This document shows, piece by piece, positions 7,849-16,146 of a stretch of 64,000 bases of DNA (positions are counted from its first letter, which is position 1; each line of letters starts with the position of its first letter). This DNA comes from Clostridioides sp. GTDB lineage: Bacteria > Bacillota > Clostridia > Peptostreptococcales > Peptostreptococcaceae. A model generated the notes under the pieces. The model did not search any database and was not told the DNA's origin. It saw only the letters and a list, made by a program, of their open reading frames with translations. Position numbers and translations under genes: made by a program. Where the stretch lies: assembly GCA_031261505.1 (NCBI GenBank), contig JAISJN010000005.1, positions 62,001-126,000 of the forward strand, read 5' to 3'.

Positions 7849-8149
7849 ATCTGTGATTTGCTTTTTTTATAGGTCTCCTCTTGTTCTTCTTCCTAGACTG
7901 AGATTCTGCGGTCGCTATTTTATTCATAACAGTTTCCAGTTTTCGTTGTTGCTTTTCATTTAGAAGAACTTTAAATTTATTTACGATTTCTTCCTTACCT
8001 TCAAGCCCGCTGCCCACCTTTACCAACTCTTCGATCAATTCGTCCTCGGATTTTCCAACGTAGCTGTCCGCAATCTTTTCAACCTTATCTTTATCTATGT
8101 TTTTATCTTTTGCAAAAGAATCTAGGTCGTTTTTATTAATTTTTTTCAT
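7847..8149 (-). CDS. Small charged protein of unknown function with basic C-terminus
   Basis: 100 residues, unrecognised. It appears all-helical: KNDLDSFAKDKNIDKDKVEK and EELVKVGSGLEGKEEIVNKF suggest two short helical hairpins. It ends in a basic tail (RKKNKRRPIKKANHR) that could touch nucleic acid. ATG at 8149 has AGGAGTTTTTT upstream on the minus strand. It has its own terminator. No cysteine or transmembrane segment is present. Function cannot be inferred. Confidence 0.65.
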   Translation of the reverse strand: MKKINKNDLDSFAKDKNIDKDKVEKIADSYVGKSEDELIEELVKVGSGLEGKEEIVNKFKVLLNEKQQRKLETVMNKIATAESQSRKKNKRRPIKKANHR

Positions 8150-8340
8150 AAAAAACTCCTTTCTATAAATATCTACCGGGTTTAATTCATATTATTTGTT
8201 ATAGAAATGATATTTGATGTAGGTACGATTGTGCTTGGAAATAAAAATTTCTATAGATAATATATATGCATTGAGATTGGAAAAAGTAACGAGAATCTTG
8301 AAAAAAGCGGATTTAAATCTTAAAGGCCAGGAGGTTGGAG

Positions 8341-9984
8341 ATGAATTTTGATTTAGCAGATATAAATAAAAGCATTAAATTGCTGGAATTCAGTGATGAG
8401 GACATACAACTATGTCAAGAACTCATCACGAGAACTAAAAAATACATGTCGAGGGACGAGAGGAGGGTACTTATAAAAATTGAGAGCGTCCTCGACCTAG
8501 TAGTTGGCATCAAAAAATTAAACAATATTGAAGATGAAGAGCTGGAATACGAGACAAATTTCTTTAGGAGCATGGATGAAGAGGATAAAAAGAACATGAT
8601 GATAAAAGAAATATTAGAAGTATTTCCAGAGAGAAAACAGGATTCAATAAAAAAAGCTGTAGATATGAAAAAAAAAATAGATGTCATTGCAGAGTTATTT
8701 TTGCCAGATGACTTCAGTGATGGAGTAAATCTTGGATCATTTGCCGACATCGAGGAAATAGGGAGTGTGGAAAATTTGAAGCTATTAGGAAATTTAATGA
8801 AGACCAAGTCTGGTGGAATCAAGAAAAAGAACAATGCGAGAAAAAATGAATCTAGAGGAAACTCGGAATCACAACCTAATGTAATTTTAAATACTACATC
8901 AAATGACAGAGAATACGAATACAGACCAAGGGTTACAGAATCGAAAAATAAGGGCTCAAGGCCGGTTGTATCAGAGAGGCGAACATCAAAACAAAAAGAA
9001 TATGAACCAAGGTCATCAGAGAGACAAACGTCAAAACACAATGAGGTATCACCAAGGGTATCAGAGAAACAAACATTAAAACACAATGAGGTAGCACCGA
9101 GGGTATCAGAGAGACAAACATCAAAATACAATGAATCAGCACCGAGGGTAACACAACATAAAAACTCAAAATACAACGAATACGAATCAGAAGATATGGA
9201 GTATCAGAGATACAATCAAGAAGAATATGAACCAGAAGATATGGAATACCAGAGATACAGTCAAGAAGAAAATGAAAATAAAGAGTACGATACCGAAGAT
9301 ATGGAGTACCAGAGATACGATCAAGAAGAAAATGACATAGAAGATAGAGAGTACCAAAGATACGATCAAGAAGAATATGAACTAGAAGATAGAGAATATC
9401 AAAGATACGACGAAGAAGAATACGACCCAGAAGATAGAGAATACCAAAGCTACAATCAAAAAGAAGATAAAGAACCAGCGTATCAGAGAGCTGAGTCAGA
9501 AACATACAGATATCAGCAACTTCAATCAAGACCGAAGATATCTATAAATCCATCACAGGAATCAAGGCCCAAAATAACGGTAAATGCTGTATCAAAGCCA
9601 TATATATCAGTAAATTCAGGTATGGATTCGAGACAAAAAGCATATTCAAAGAAAAATACTAGGTATACAGGACGAAGTCAATTCTATGATTTTGAGCCAA
9701 CAGGCGGCATAGAAGATTTATACGAAGAAAATTACAGAGGCGAATCCTACGGTGCGGGTGAAGAATTTGAGCAAAATCTAGAAAACAACAATTCAGAAAA
9801 ATACAATCTAGATCAAGACAATCTAAGAGAAGAAAATCTAGTACAAGAAAATCTAGTACAAGAAAATCCAGAACAAGAAATAGTTTATTCAAAGGCAGAA
9901 GACGTAGTATACTCAAAATACGATGGAAAAAACAATTGGAATTACCAGAAATACGGCAGGAGTGAATTGAAAAAACGTGAATAG
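8341..9984 (+). CDS. Large hydrophilic protein with acidic Tyr-rich tandem repeats
   Basis: 547 residues, unrecognised. The N-terminal 150 residues are helical and charged (FSDEDIQLCQELITRTKKYM; MSRDERRVLIKIESVLDL). Two repeat regions follow. The first has four units of about 20 aa built on PRVSE(R/K)QTSKHNE. The second has at least six units of about 14-18 aa built on (E)DxEYQRYxQEEY. A low-complexity tail with ENLVQEN steps closes the protein. There is no signal peptide or membrane segment. ATG at 8341 is six bases after AGGAGG; the in-frame TTG at 8335 lies within that site. The repeats suggest a disordered scaffold or assembly protein. No cognate neighbours are visible. Confidence 0.75.
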   Translation: MNFDLADINKSIKLLEFSDEDIQLCQELITRTKKYMSRDERRVLIKIESVLDLVVGIKKLNNIEDEELEYETNFFRSMDEEDKKNMMIKEILEVFPERKQDSIKKAVDMKKKIDVIAELFLPDDFSDGVNLGSFADIEEIGSVENLKLLGNLMKTKSGGIKKKNNARKNESRGNSESQPNVILNTTSNDREYEYRPRVTESKNKGSRPVVSERRTSKQKEYEPRSSERQTSKHNEVSPRVSEKQTLKHNEVAPRVSERQTSKYNESAPRVTQHKNSKYNEYESEDMEYQRYNQEEYEPEDMEYQRYSQEENENKEYDTEDMEYQRYDQEENDIEDREYQRYDQEEYELEDREYQRYDEEEYDPEDREYQSYNQKEDKEPAYQRAESETYRYQQLQSRPKISINPSQESRPKITVNAVSKPYISVNSGMDSRQKAYSKKNTRYTGRSQFYDFEPTGGIEDLYEENYRGESYGAGEEFEQNLENNNSEKYNLDQDNLREENLVQENLVQENPEQEIVYSKAEDVVYSKYDGKNNWNYQKYGRSELKKRE

Positions 9985-10107
9985 TTTAGTGCTTAAAAGA
10001 AAAGACTTATAATATAGAGCGAGAAAAAATGCACTTACCTACATTATATCGAAACTAGAAATACTTTTAAAGGCTTTTATAATATATCAATTTAGTATAT
10101 AATGAAG

Positions 10108-10297
10108 TTAACAAGAATTCCTGAAGCATACGACAAGGCTTTTTTAAATTCAACCTACATTATTAATACGGGAGAACGAGTCTAGTGACAATTATAACAG
10201 GCCTTTATTTGGAAGTTAAAAAATCACTGGCAGTTCACCCACCTAGGAGACTCTAGGGCCTGAATTTAAGAGGGTCACCGGTGTTTCGGGATGAAAT
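10108..10297 (+). ncRNA. ssrS: Candidate 6S RNA
   Basis: Hand folding gives the 6S architecture. The closing stem has two parts: ATTCC.GAAGCAT (from 10117) with GTGTTTC.GGGAT (to about 10292), then CTTTTTTAAATTCA with TGAATTTAAGAGGG (14 continuous pairs). A central bubble follows: an unpaired 5' side (ACCTACATTATTAATAC) and a 3' side holding a small hairpin CCTAG/CTAGG. The terminal arm is GGG.AAC.GTC.AGTGA with TCACT.GGC.GTT.CCC. Length is about 190 nt. A TATAAT box ends at 10103 and a terminator follows at 10298. 6S RNA binds the sigma-A holoenzyme and mimics an open promoter. Primary sequence was not matched to a family, so the call rests on fold and context. Confidence 0.65.
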
Positions 10298-10334
10298 AGA
10301 CAGCTACTCTAGAGATAGGGTGGCTATCTTTTTA
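10298..10334 (+). terminator. Terminator of the candidate 6S RNA
   Basis: Stem AGACAGCTACTCTA / TAGGGTGGCTATCT with GAGA loop, one mismatch and three G-U pairs, followed by TTTTT. Confidence 0.85.
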
Positions 10335-10623
10335 TCTACAAATACAGCTATAAAAATACAAATATACCCTAAAAAATCTAAATATAAATAAAAAAACACG
10401 AATGGAGATTATAAATTTCAAAAATACATACCAATAAAGTGAAAAACACGGCTAAGCATACCCAAAACCCACAAAAATAAAGAGTATTACGATTAAAATA
10501 TAAAAAAAAATTAATAAACATCCTGTCCTTGTGTAACACAATTGGCACTTGTGAATAAGATATATTAGGCTTAACAAAAAGCCAAGTCACTTTTATAACA
10601 AATCACTTAAGGAGGCATAAAAA
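10335..10623. other. AT-rich non-coding leader before the Cys-rich gene
   Basis: About 290 very A/T-rich bases with no supported gene or strong fold. It should hold the promoter of the Cys-rich gene; the ribosome binding site AAGGAGG lies at its end, eight bases before ATG 10624. Confidence 0.5.
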
Positions 10624-11685
10624 ATGCAAAATAAAAAGAAATGCAATTCGGGGTGTGGAGCTAATTCAGTACTCAATGACAGAGGATGCGGCTGTCACGA
10701 TCACAAGAAACACGACCACTGTGAATACGAACCATGCCAATTAGAAGTAGAAGAAACAGAAACTTGTTTTAAAAACGACTGCAAACTAGGCTGCTGCCAA
10801 CCGCTTAACATAGGAGGAATCCAAGCAACAGATCCGATAGCTATAGAAGCGAGAAGAGTATTTGACACAATGCGTTTCAGGGCAATGGCTGATGCAACAG
10901 CACCATGTGGAGACCCTCTTAACTTTGAAATAGAAGTTGTAGAAGTAAAAGGACCTGTTCCACAGGGCGGACCAGTAAACGTAACAATAAATGAAATATG
11001 TGTTAACTACGACAGTATAGTAGTTGACCCAGGTTGCTTGTCTCTTGAAGATTACGATATAGAACCACGTGATTGCAGTAACGAAGGTGACACAACTTTC
11101 GAATACGATTGCCAGGGTAAAGGAAATAGAACTTGCTGCGAAAAAGGTAAGGGAACTTCAGTAGTCTACAAAGAAAGAGGGCTTAGAGTTGAAGTATACG
11201 GATTAGTACTTGAACTAAAAGGTAGATGCGGATGCACTACATTCACAGCTTTAGCATACCCAACAGATTGTACTAGCAACTCAATTATACCTTATGTACA
11301 ATTTGTATTTAATACTTTAAGTGCTCCTATATGCTGCCCATCTAGCAGAACTGAAATACTTCTTAGACAAAGCTACAACACAAGTATATCAGTTGATTGC
11401 ATAGGTAAATGTACTTTGAAATACATCTCAGGTGATAGAGGCGGATGCGGTTGTGACTGCGATTGCGATTCTGGTTGCGGATTCGATCATCATCATCCAG
11501 AACCTCCTTGTGACTGCTATTTCGAACTATGTATACCAAATGACATAGACTTAGTATTGGCAGTTGAAGAAGTAGTAAGTACACTTGTGAACGAACAAGT
11601 AGTAGTACTAGGATCTAGAACTCCATTAGAACCAAGACTTGTAGATTCATTCAAATACGATTTCCATTCTTGTGGAAAAAGATAA
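10624..11685 (+). CDS. Cysteine-rich protein of unknown function
   Basis: 353 residues without signal peptide or membrane segment. The N-terminal 60 residues are dense in Cys and His (CNSGCGANSV, RGCGCHDHKKHDHCEYEPC). Two beta-rich segments follow: about 85-130 (RVFDTMRFRAM, LNFEIEVVEVKG) and about 185-260 (GLRVEVYGLVLELKGRCGC). A second Cys cluster, GGCGCDCDCDSGCGFDHHHP, is near residue 285. The composition suggests metal binding or extensive disulfide cross-linking, as in spore-coat or surface-layer proteins. The two beta segments could be duplicated domains. It has a strong ribosome site and stands alone between the 6S candidate and a convergent flippase gene. I do not recognise the family. 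Confidence 0.75.
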   Translation: MQNKKKCNSGCGANSVLNDRGCGCHDHKKHDHCEYEPCQLEVEETETCFKNDCKLGCCQPLNIGGIQATDPIAIEARRVFDTMRFRAMADATAPCGDPLNFEIEVVEVKGPVPQGGPVNVTINEICVNYDSIVVDPGCLSLEDYDIEPRDCSNEGDTTFEYDCQGKGNRTCCEKGKGTSVVYKERGLRVEVYGLVLELKGRCGCTTFTALAYPTDCTSNSIIPYVQFVFNTLSAPICCPSSRTEILLRQSYNTSISVDCIGKCTLKYISGDRGGCGCDCDCDSGCGFDHHHPEPPCDCYFELCIPNDIDLVLAVEEVVSTLVNEQVVVLGSRTPLEPRLVDSFKYDFHSCGKR

Positions 11686-11826
11686 TTTTATTTAAATAGA
11701 AATCGAGATTAGTGGATTATAGCGATATTGGTGTATGACAGATAGAGATCATTAAACAAGAGTACCCGCCGACCGTGAGCGGGAAGAGTTGCGAGCCATA
11801 GCAAACCGATAGATAAACAAAGTTGT

Positions 11827-11866
11827 AATACAAAAAACCACCAATCTATTTGGTGGTTTTTGTATT
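11827..11866. terminator. Bidirectional terminator between the Cys-rich gene and spoVB-like gene
   Basis: Stem AATACAAAAA(A)CCACC / GGTGGTTTTTGTATT. It overlaps the last codons and stop of the flippase gene on the minus strand and follows the Cys-rich gene on the plus strand. A separate short hairpin, CCCGC/GCGGG, lies at about 11764-11783. Confidence 0.8.
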
Positions 11867-13180
11867 GTGATGAAAGTATTTCGCAAGTACTACCAAGTGC
11901 ATGACAAAGGTTATAAACGAGGTAAGGGTCATCACATATACGTACGCGTTTATATTCAAACTTGGAACAGGAAGTAAAAAATAAAGTCCTATCAATTGAA
12001 GCGTCATTCCCGTAATTACATTTACGCTGGAGTTGACCTCCTTCCTTATCGCGTTTAAAATCCCCGAGAGAGTCTGATTCATAGACATAAATAATGGAAC
12101 TAAGAACATTGACTTCAAATACCTGCCAGCGAGGGCGTTTTTAAATACGAAAGTACATACAGTTTCACCAGCGAAGAAGAAAAATACGGATGAGACGATT
12201 CCGACAGTAAATGTAAGCATCAACGAATATATTATTTTCTTCTTGACCGACTGGCTCTTGCCTAGGGCAATCTCCTGAGAAATGCTCGGTATCAGGTTTA
12301 CGACGAGGGCTGAGCCAACGGTAAACGGGATGAATACAAAGGGCATAACCATTCCGTTTATCACACCGTAAAGGCTTAGCGACTTGCTGTACGAAAAACC
12401 GGAAAGAGCTAGCCTAGAGGGTATAAGCATAGAGCTCATAGACTGAAGGACGATACTGAACATCCTGTTGCAGGTAATCGGAACAGACATCTTAAACGTC
12501 TCAATGGAGGTATTATAAAAATCACTTAGTTTCATAGAGTATTTGTGGAAGATACTATCGTCATTCCAGAGTTTTACAATCATGAAGATGATATTTGACA
12601 ATTCGCCTATTGAAATCCCGAGTAGAGCTATGTAACAGTTAAAAGCCCTGTTGTTTACGTACATGATGATTATGTAGACAAAGGCAATTTTACAAAACTG
12701 CTCTATAATCTGGCCTACAGCGGGAATCTTTACTTTTTTAATCCCGTAGTAATAGCTCCTCAGCACGTTTGATATCGTAATGATCACAATCGCTGGAGCG
12801 ATAGCGAGAACGAGCAGATTTAGATTTTGGTTGTTTAGAAATTTACCTGCGAAAAACCTGCTGTTTAGAGAAATCACAAGCGAGATAGCAAGCGAGATAC
12901 CAAACGTTATGTATAGGGTAGATACGAACAAGACACTGGAAGAATGTTTATCCTTAAGCGCCTTGTTTTTTGCCATGAGACAGCTGAGCGCAGTCGGTAC
13001 GCCAGTCGTAGTAACCGATAGACAAATCATGAGCAGGTTGAATATCATATGGTATATACCTAGATTGGTTTCTCCTAGAACCCTAGATAAAAATATCTTG
13101 TATACAAATCCCATAATCCTTACAACAAGGTTTGATATAAAAAGAATTATGGTAGAAACAACTAAATACGGCAATCGCAA
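11846..13180 (-). CDS. SpoVB/MurJ-type polysaccharide or lipid II flippase (MATE/MOP superfamily)
   Basis: Integral membrane protein with 12-14 predicted helices. The N-terminal signature VVRIMGFVYKIFLSRVLGET is typical of SpoVB-like members of the MOP exporter superfamily, which move lipid-linked cell-wall or polysaccharide precursors across the membrane. The best start is TTG at 13180, five bases after GGGAGGTGG; an upstream ATG at 13210 lies before that ribosome site. That gives 444 aa, usual for the family. The ribosome site is buried in a hairpin (13181-13224) that also looks like the terminator of the upstream PHP gene. SpoVB-like proteins also occur in non-sporulating Firmicutes, so this gene alone does not indicate sporulation. 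Confidence 0.88.
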   Translation of the reverse strand: MRLPYLVVSTIILFISNLVVRIMGFVYKIFLSRVLGETNLGIYHMIFNLLMICLSVTTTGVPTALSCLMAKNKALKDKHSSSVLFVSTLYITFGISLAISLVISLNSRFFAGKFLNNQNLNLLVLAIAPAIVIITISNVLRSYYYGIKKVKIPAVGQIIEQFCKIAFVYIIIMYVNNRAFNCYIALLGISIGELSNIIFMIVKLWNDDSIFHKYSMKLSDFYNTSIETFKMSVPITCNRMFSIVLQSMSSMLIPSRLALSGFSYSKSLSLYGVINGMVMPFVFIPFTVGSALVVNLIPSISQEIALGKSQSVKKKIIYSLMLTFTVGIVSSVFFFFAGETVCTFVFKNALAGRYLKSMFLVPLFMSMNQTLSGILNAIRKEVNSSVNVITGMTLQLIGLYFLLPVPSLNINAYVYVMTLTSFITFVMHLVVLAKYFHHNTKTTK

Positions 13181-13224
13181 AAAACCACCTCCCTCGTAAA
13201 ATATATTCACGAAGAGGTGGTTTT
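13181..13224 (-). promoter_or_regulatory. Hairpin that is both terminator-like and hides the flippase ribosome site
   Basis: On the minus strand AAAACCACCTC pairs with GAGGTGGTTTT, with a smaller TCGT/ACGA pairing inside. It follows the PHP gene stop by seven bases and ends in T6 directly before the TTG start. The 3' arm is the Shine-Dalgarno of the flippase gene, so folding would both end transcription and mask translation. Confidence 0.6.
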
Positions 13225-13231
13225 AGGACAA

Positions 13232-14029
13232 CTATATTTTTATAAACTCAGGTTTCATCTGTTCAAATCTGGTGATGTAGTTGAATCCAATCTCCTTTAG
13301 ATAAGAGTAGATATAGTCGAACTCACAGGCTATTTCACTGGTTCTATGAGAGTCAGATCCTGTTGTTATTATTTCCCCGCCTAATTCTTTGTACAGCTTC
13401 AAGATATATCTAGAAGGCGTTAGGTCTGGGAGCTTGTATTTATAAGAAGAGGTGTTGATCTCAATTCCCTTGCCATCGTATATAGCCTGTTTTAAAATTT
13501 CTGAGATAATATCGTGGAACATCTCATCCTCTAAATAGGTGTCAAAGGGGGCGTATCTCTTAATCAAGTCTAGATGTCCGAGTACGGAGTAGTCCTTGTA
13601 CGTTTTTACGACTTGCAAGAGTTCATTGTAGTAGTTTTCGTATATTTCAACCTGGCTCTTGCCTTCAAAATAAGACCCCATGTACAAATCCATCCTGTCG
13701 ATTGCGTGGATCGAACAGATGATGAAGTCAAAATCGTATTTATGGGCTCTATCGCGGTAGTAATCGCTCAAGTCGCTTTGAAGTCCGAATTCAATTCCCT
13801 TTTGTATGGATATCTTACTTTTATACCTTGTTTTTAATTCATCTATCTTTTTAGAATAATCGTCTAGGTCAACCATAAACGAGTCATCTGTAAATATTCC
13901 GTAGTCGACGTGGTCTGTAAAACAAATTTCTTTTAACCCAAGGTCTATTGATTTCTCAATCATCTCGACCATACTAGCCTTGCCATCTGTCGAGAAACTC
14001 GAATGCATATGATAATCGTAGTAGTTCAT
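13232..14029 (-). CDS. hisK: PHP-family histidinol-phosphatase
   Basis: Polymerase-and-histidinol-phosphatase domain enzyme of the HisK/HisJ type, removing phosphate from L-histidinol phosphate in histidine synthesis. 265 aa, normal length. Metal ligands are visible: YDYHMHSSFSTDG at the N-terminus, CFTDHVDYG (about 37-45), the early Glu in KGIEFGLQSD, SIHAIDR, GHLDLIKRY and TGSDSHRTSEI near the end. No other his genes adjoin, so it may be a stand-alone phosphatase or serve another phosphomonoester. It is upstream of, and possibly attenuated before, the flippase. Confidence 0.85.
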   Translation of the reverse strand: MNYYDYHMHSSFSTDGKASMVEMIEKSIDLGLKEICFTDHVDYGIFTDDSFMVDLDDYSKKIDELKTRYKSKISIQKGIEFGLQSDLSDYYRDRAHKYDFDFIICSIHAIDRMDLYMGSYFEGKSQVEIYENYYNELLQVVKTYKDYSVLGHLDLIKRYAPFDTYLEDEMFHDIISEILKQAIYDGKGIEINTSSYKYKLPDLTPSRYILKLYKELGGEIITTGSDSHRTSEIACEFDYIYSYLKEIGFNYITRFEQMKPEFIKI

Positions 14030-14371
14030 TTAATATCCTCCTTTGCAAAAAACAATTCTTAAAAATATCGCTGTAAACAAATTTGCAGAAAAATAAATTT
14101 GCAAATATATTGATTTAGCTATATTTATAATATCACAATTAAGGTGCTAAACAAGGCGCATAGTATAAAAATAATGGGAAAAATGTTAGAATACTTTCCA
14201 AAATGGTTGATATATATAAACTAATCTGATAGATTATAGATAGGAAATATATTGATAAAAAGATATAGCCACATAAATTAAATTGAAACGAATAACGCAA
14301 ACGATATCTTAAATGAATGCTGACTTATGACTTTAAGACTGTTGTTTTAAAATGCGGAGGTAGGAACAGAA
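14030..14371. other. Divergent promoter interval
   Basis: About 340 AT-rich bases between the divergent PHP gene and the DUF896 gene. Both promoters must lie here, but neither box is convincing by eye. I see no stem-loop RNA or repeat. Confidence 0.4.
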
Positions 14372-14578
14372 ATGGAAAAGAAACACATAGACAGAATAAA
14401 CGAACTTGCGAAGAAACACAAGGAAGTTGGATTGACAGAAGAAGAGAATTTAGAAAGACAGAAACTCAGGGAAGCGTATTTAGAGGATTTCAGAGCTAAC
14501 TTCAGGGCTAGACTTGAAAACATCGACATAGTATCACCTGAGGAGTACGAGGAGTATAAGAAAAACAAAAAGAATTAG
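14372..14578 (+). CDS. DUF896 (YnzC-like) small protein
   Basis: 68-residue helical protein with the family hallmarks INELAKKHKEVGLTEEE and RQKLREAYLEDFRANFRARL. B. subtilis YnzC has this helical hairpin fold and is linked to the SOS regulon; its molecular function is unknown. ATG at 14372 follows CGGAGGTAGG. An overlapping frame from 14317 is a shadow. It precedes the M18 aminopeptidase by about 50 bases in the same direction. Confidence 0.9.
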   Translation: MEKKHIDRINELAKKHKEVGLTEEENLERQKLREAYLEDFRANFRARLENIDIVSPEEYEEYKKNKKN

Positions 14579-14627
14579 ACATTAAATGGGGCATCAAAAA
14601 CAAGAATTGATATAGGAGGAATTTAGG

Positions 14628-16028
14628 ATGGAATTGAGTTTTGAATTTGAAAGCGCTTGGAAACAAGCTGAAGATAAGAATTATCTGAAAGATATGATGA
14701 GCTATGCCGATGGGTATAAGGACTTCATAAGCAAAGCAAAGACTGAAAGAATCGCCGTCAAAGAACTTCTTAAAATGGCTAAAGACAATGGATACGTATC
14801 TTTGGAAGAAAAGATGAAAGCTGGAAACATTTCAGCTGGAGATAAGGTTTATTCAATAAACAGAGATAAGGGTATCGCCATGTTTGTAATAGGAGAAAAA
14901 TCTTTAGAAGAAGGTATGAGAATAGTTGGAGGACATATTGACTCTCCAAGACTAGACTTAAAACAAAACCCTCTATACGAAGACACTGATATGAGTTACC
15001 TTAAAACTCATTACTATGGTGGAATCAGAAAATATCAATGGACTACAATACCTCTAGCAATACACGGTGTTGCCTTCCTAAGCGATGGAAGCAGGGTTGA
15101 TATATGTATAGGTGAAGACGAGTCAGATCCAGTATTCTGCGTTACTGATTTACTACCTCATCTAGCATCAAAACAAAACGCTAAGACTCTAGGAGATGGA
15201 GTTGAAGGTGAAGCCCTAAACATCTTGATCGGTAGCCAACCTCTAGAAGGCGAAGACAAGGAATCTGTAAAGAAAAACATATTAAAATTATTAAACGAAA
15301 AATACAACATAGTTGAAAGAGATTTCCTATGTGCCGAAATAGAAGTAGTACCAGCTGGAGATGCAAGAGATCTTGGATTAGATAGGTCTATGCTTATAGG
15401 ATATGGACAAGATGATAGAGTTTGCTCTTATGCAGCAGTACAGGCAATACTTTCTCTAGGAAAAGAAGTGCCAAAATATACAGCAGTTGCTCTTTGTGTA
15501 GACAAAGAAGAAGTTGGATCTCAGGGTAACACTGGTATGCAGTCTAGGTTCTTTGAAGATGTAGTAGCTGAACTAATAGCACTTCAGGGAGATTATTCAG
15601 ATCTGAAAATAAGAAGATCAATGAGCAATACAAAGGTACTTTCAGCTGACGTAGCTGCTGGATACGATCCAAATTACGCAGACGTGTACGAAAAGAGAAA
15701 TTCAGCTATACTAGGACATGGACTAGTAGTAAACAAATACACAGGAGCTAAGGGAAAGAGTGGATGCAACGATGCAAACGCAGAATTCCTAGCAGAACTT
15801 AGAAAGGTATTTGACGACAACGACGTAGTTTGGCAGACAGCTGAACTAGGCAAGGTAGATGCAGGTGGAGGCGGAACTATAGCCTTTATACTAGCAAATG
15901 CAAATGCAGAGGTTGTAGACTGCGGTGTTGGAGTCTTAAGCATGCATTCTCCTTATGAGGTAACTTCAAAAGTAGATATATATGAAGCCTTCAAGGGATA
16001 CAAGGCGTTTATGAAGAGCGCATTCTAA
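14628..16028 (+). CDS. M18-family zinc aminopeptidase
   Basis: Cytosolic metallo-exopeptidase related to aspartyl aminopeptidase, releasing N-terminal residues from peptides. 466 aa, normal length. Ligand and catalytic motifs: GGHIDSPRLDLKQ (about 103-115), DDRVCSYAA (about 262), and VDKEEVGSQGNTGMQS (about 300) with the general-base Glu. A late His is in VGVLSMHSPYEV near the C-terminus. ATG at 14628 follows AGGAGGAATTTAGG. Such peptidases feed amino acids to Stickland-type fermentation. Closed by the terminator at 16073. Confidence 0.93.
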   Translation: MELSFEFESAWKQAEDKNYLKDMMSYADGYKDFISKAKTERIAVKELLKMAKDNGYVSLEEKMKAGNISAGDKVYSINRDKGIAMFVIGEKSLEEGMRIVGGHIDSPRLDLKQNPLYEDTDMSYLKTHYYGGIRKYQWTTIPLAIHGVAFLSDGSRVDICIGEDESDPVFCVTDLLPHLASKQNAKTLGDGVEGEALNILIGSQPLEGEDKESVKKNILKLLNEKYNIVERDFLCAEIEVVPAGDARDLGLDRSMLIGYGQDDRVCSYAAVQAILSLGKEVPKYTAVALCVDKEEVGSQGNTGMQSRFFEDVVAELIALQGDYSDLKIRRSMSNTKVLSADVAAGYDPNYADVYEKRNSAILGHGLVVNKYTGAKGKSGCNDANAEFLAELRKVFDDNDVVWQTAELGKVDAGGGGTIAFILANANAEVVDCGVGVLSMHSPYEVTSKVDIYEAFKGYKAFMKSAF

Positions 16029-16072
16029 GAATAAAATCGAAATGAAATGAAACCCAAAAATATATTAACAAC

Positions 16073-16118
16073 AAAACGATACGTCCCCGGCATTCTAGCT
16101 AGGGACGTATCGTTTTAT
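16073..16118. terminator. Bidirectional terminator between M18 peptidase and LysR gene
   Basis: Perfect 15-bp arms AAAACGATACGTCCC / GGGACGTATCGTTTT around a 14-base loop, between convergent genes. Confidence 0.9.
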
Positions 16119-16146
16119 TCTTACTTAAAAAAGTCGAAAAACAATA

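Noticed and set aside
8415-9529. Long antisense frames opposite the repeat-rich protein
   Set aside because: They are mirror images of the codon repeats on the plus strand, with Ser/Leu/Phe-rich nonsense composition and no ribosome sites.
10111-10334. T-box or cobalamin riboswitch before the Cys-rich gene
   Set aside because: There is no T-box sequence (GGTGGNACCGCG) and no B12 box; the fold is a single long hairpin with a central bubble, and the terminator is 290 bases from the gene.
12780-13199. Plus-strand 139-aa frame opposite the SpoVB-like gene
   Set aside because: It lies wholly inside the flippase gene, shows no recognisable motif and has no ribosome site.
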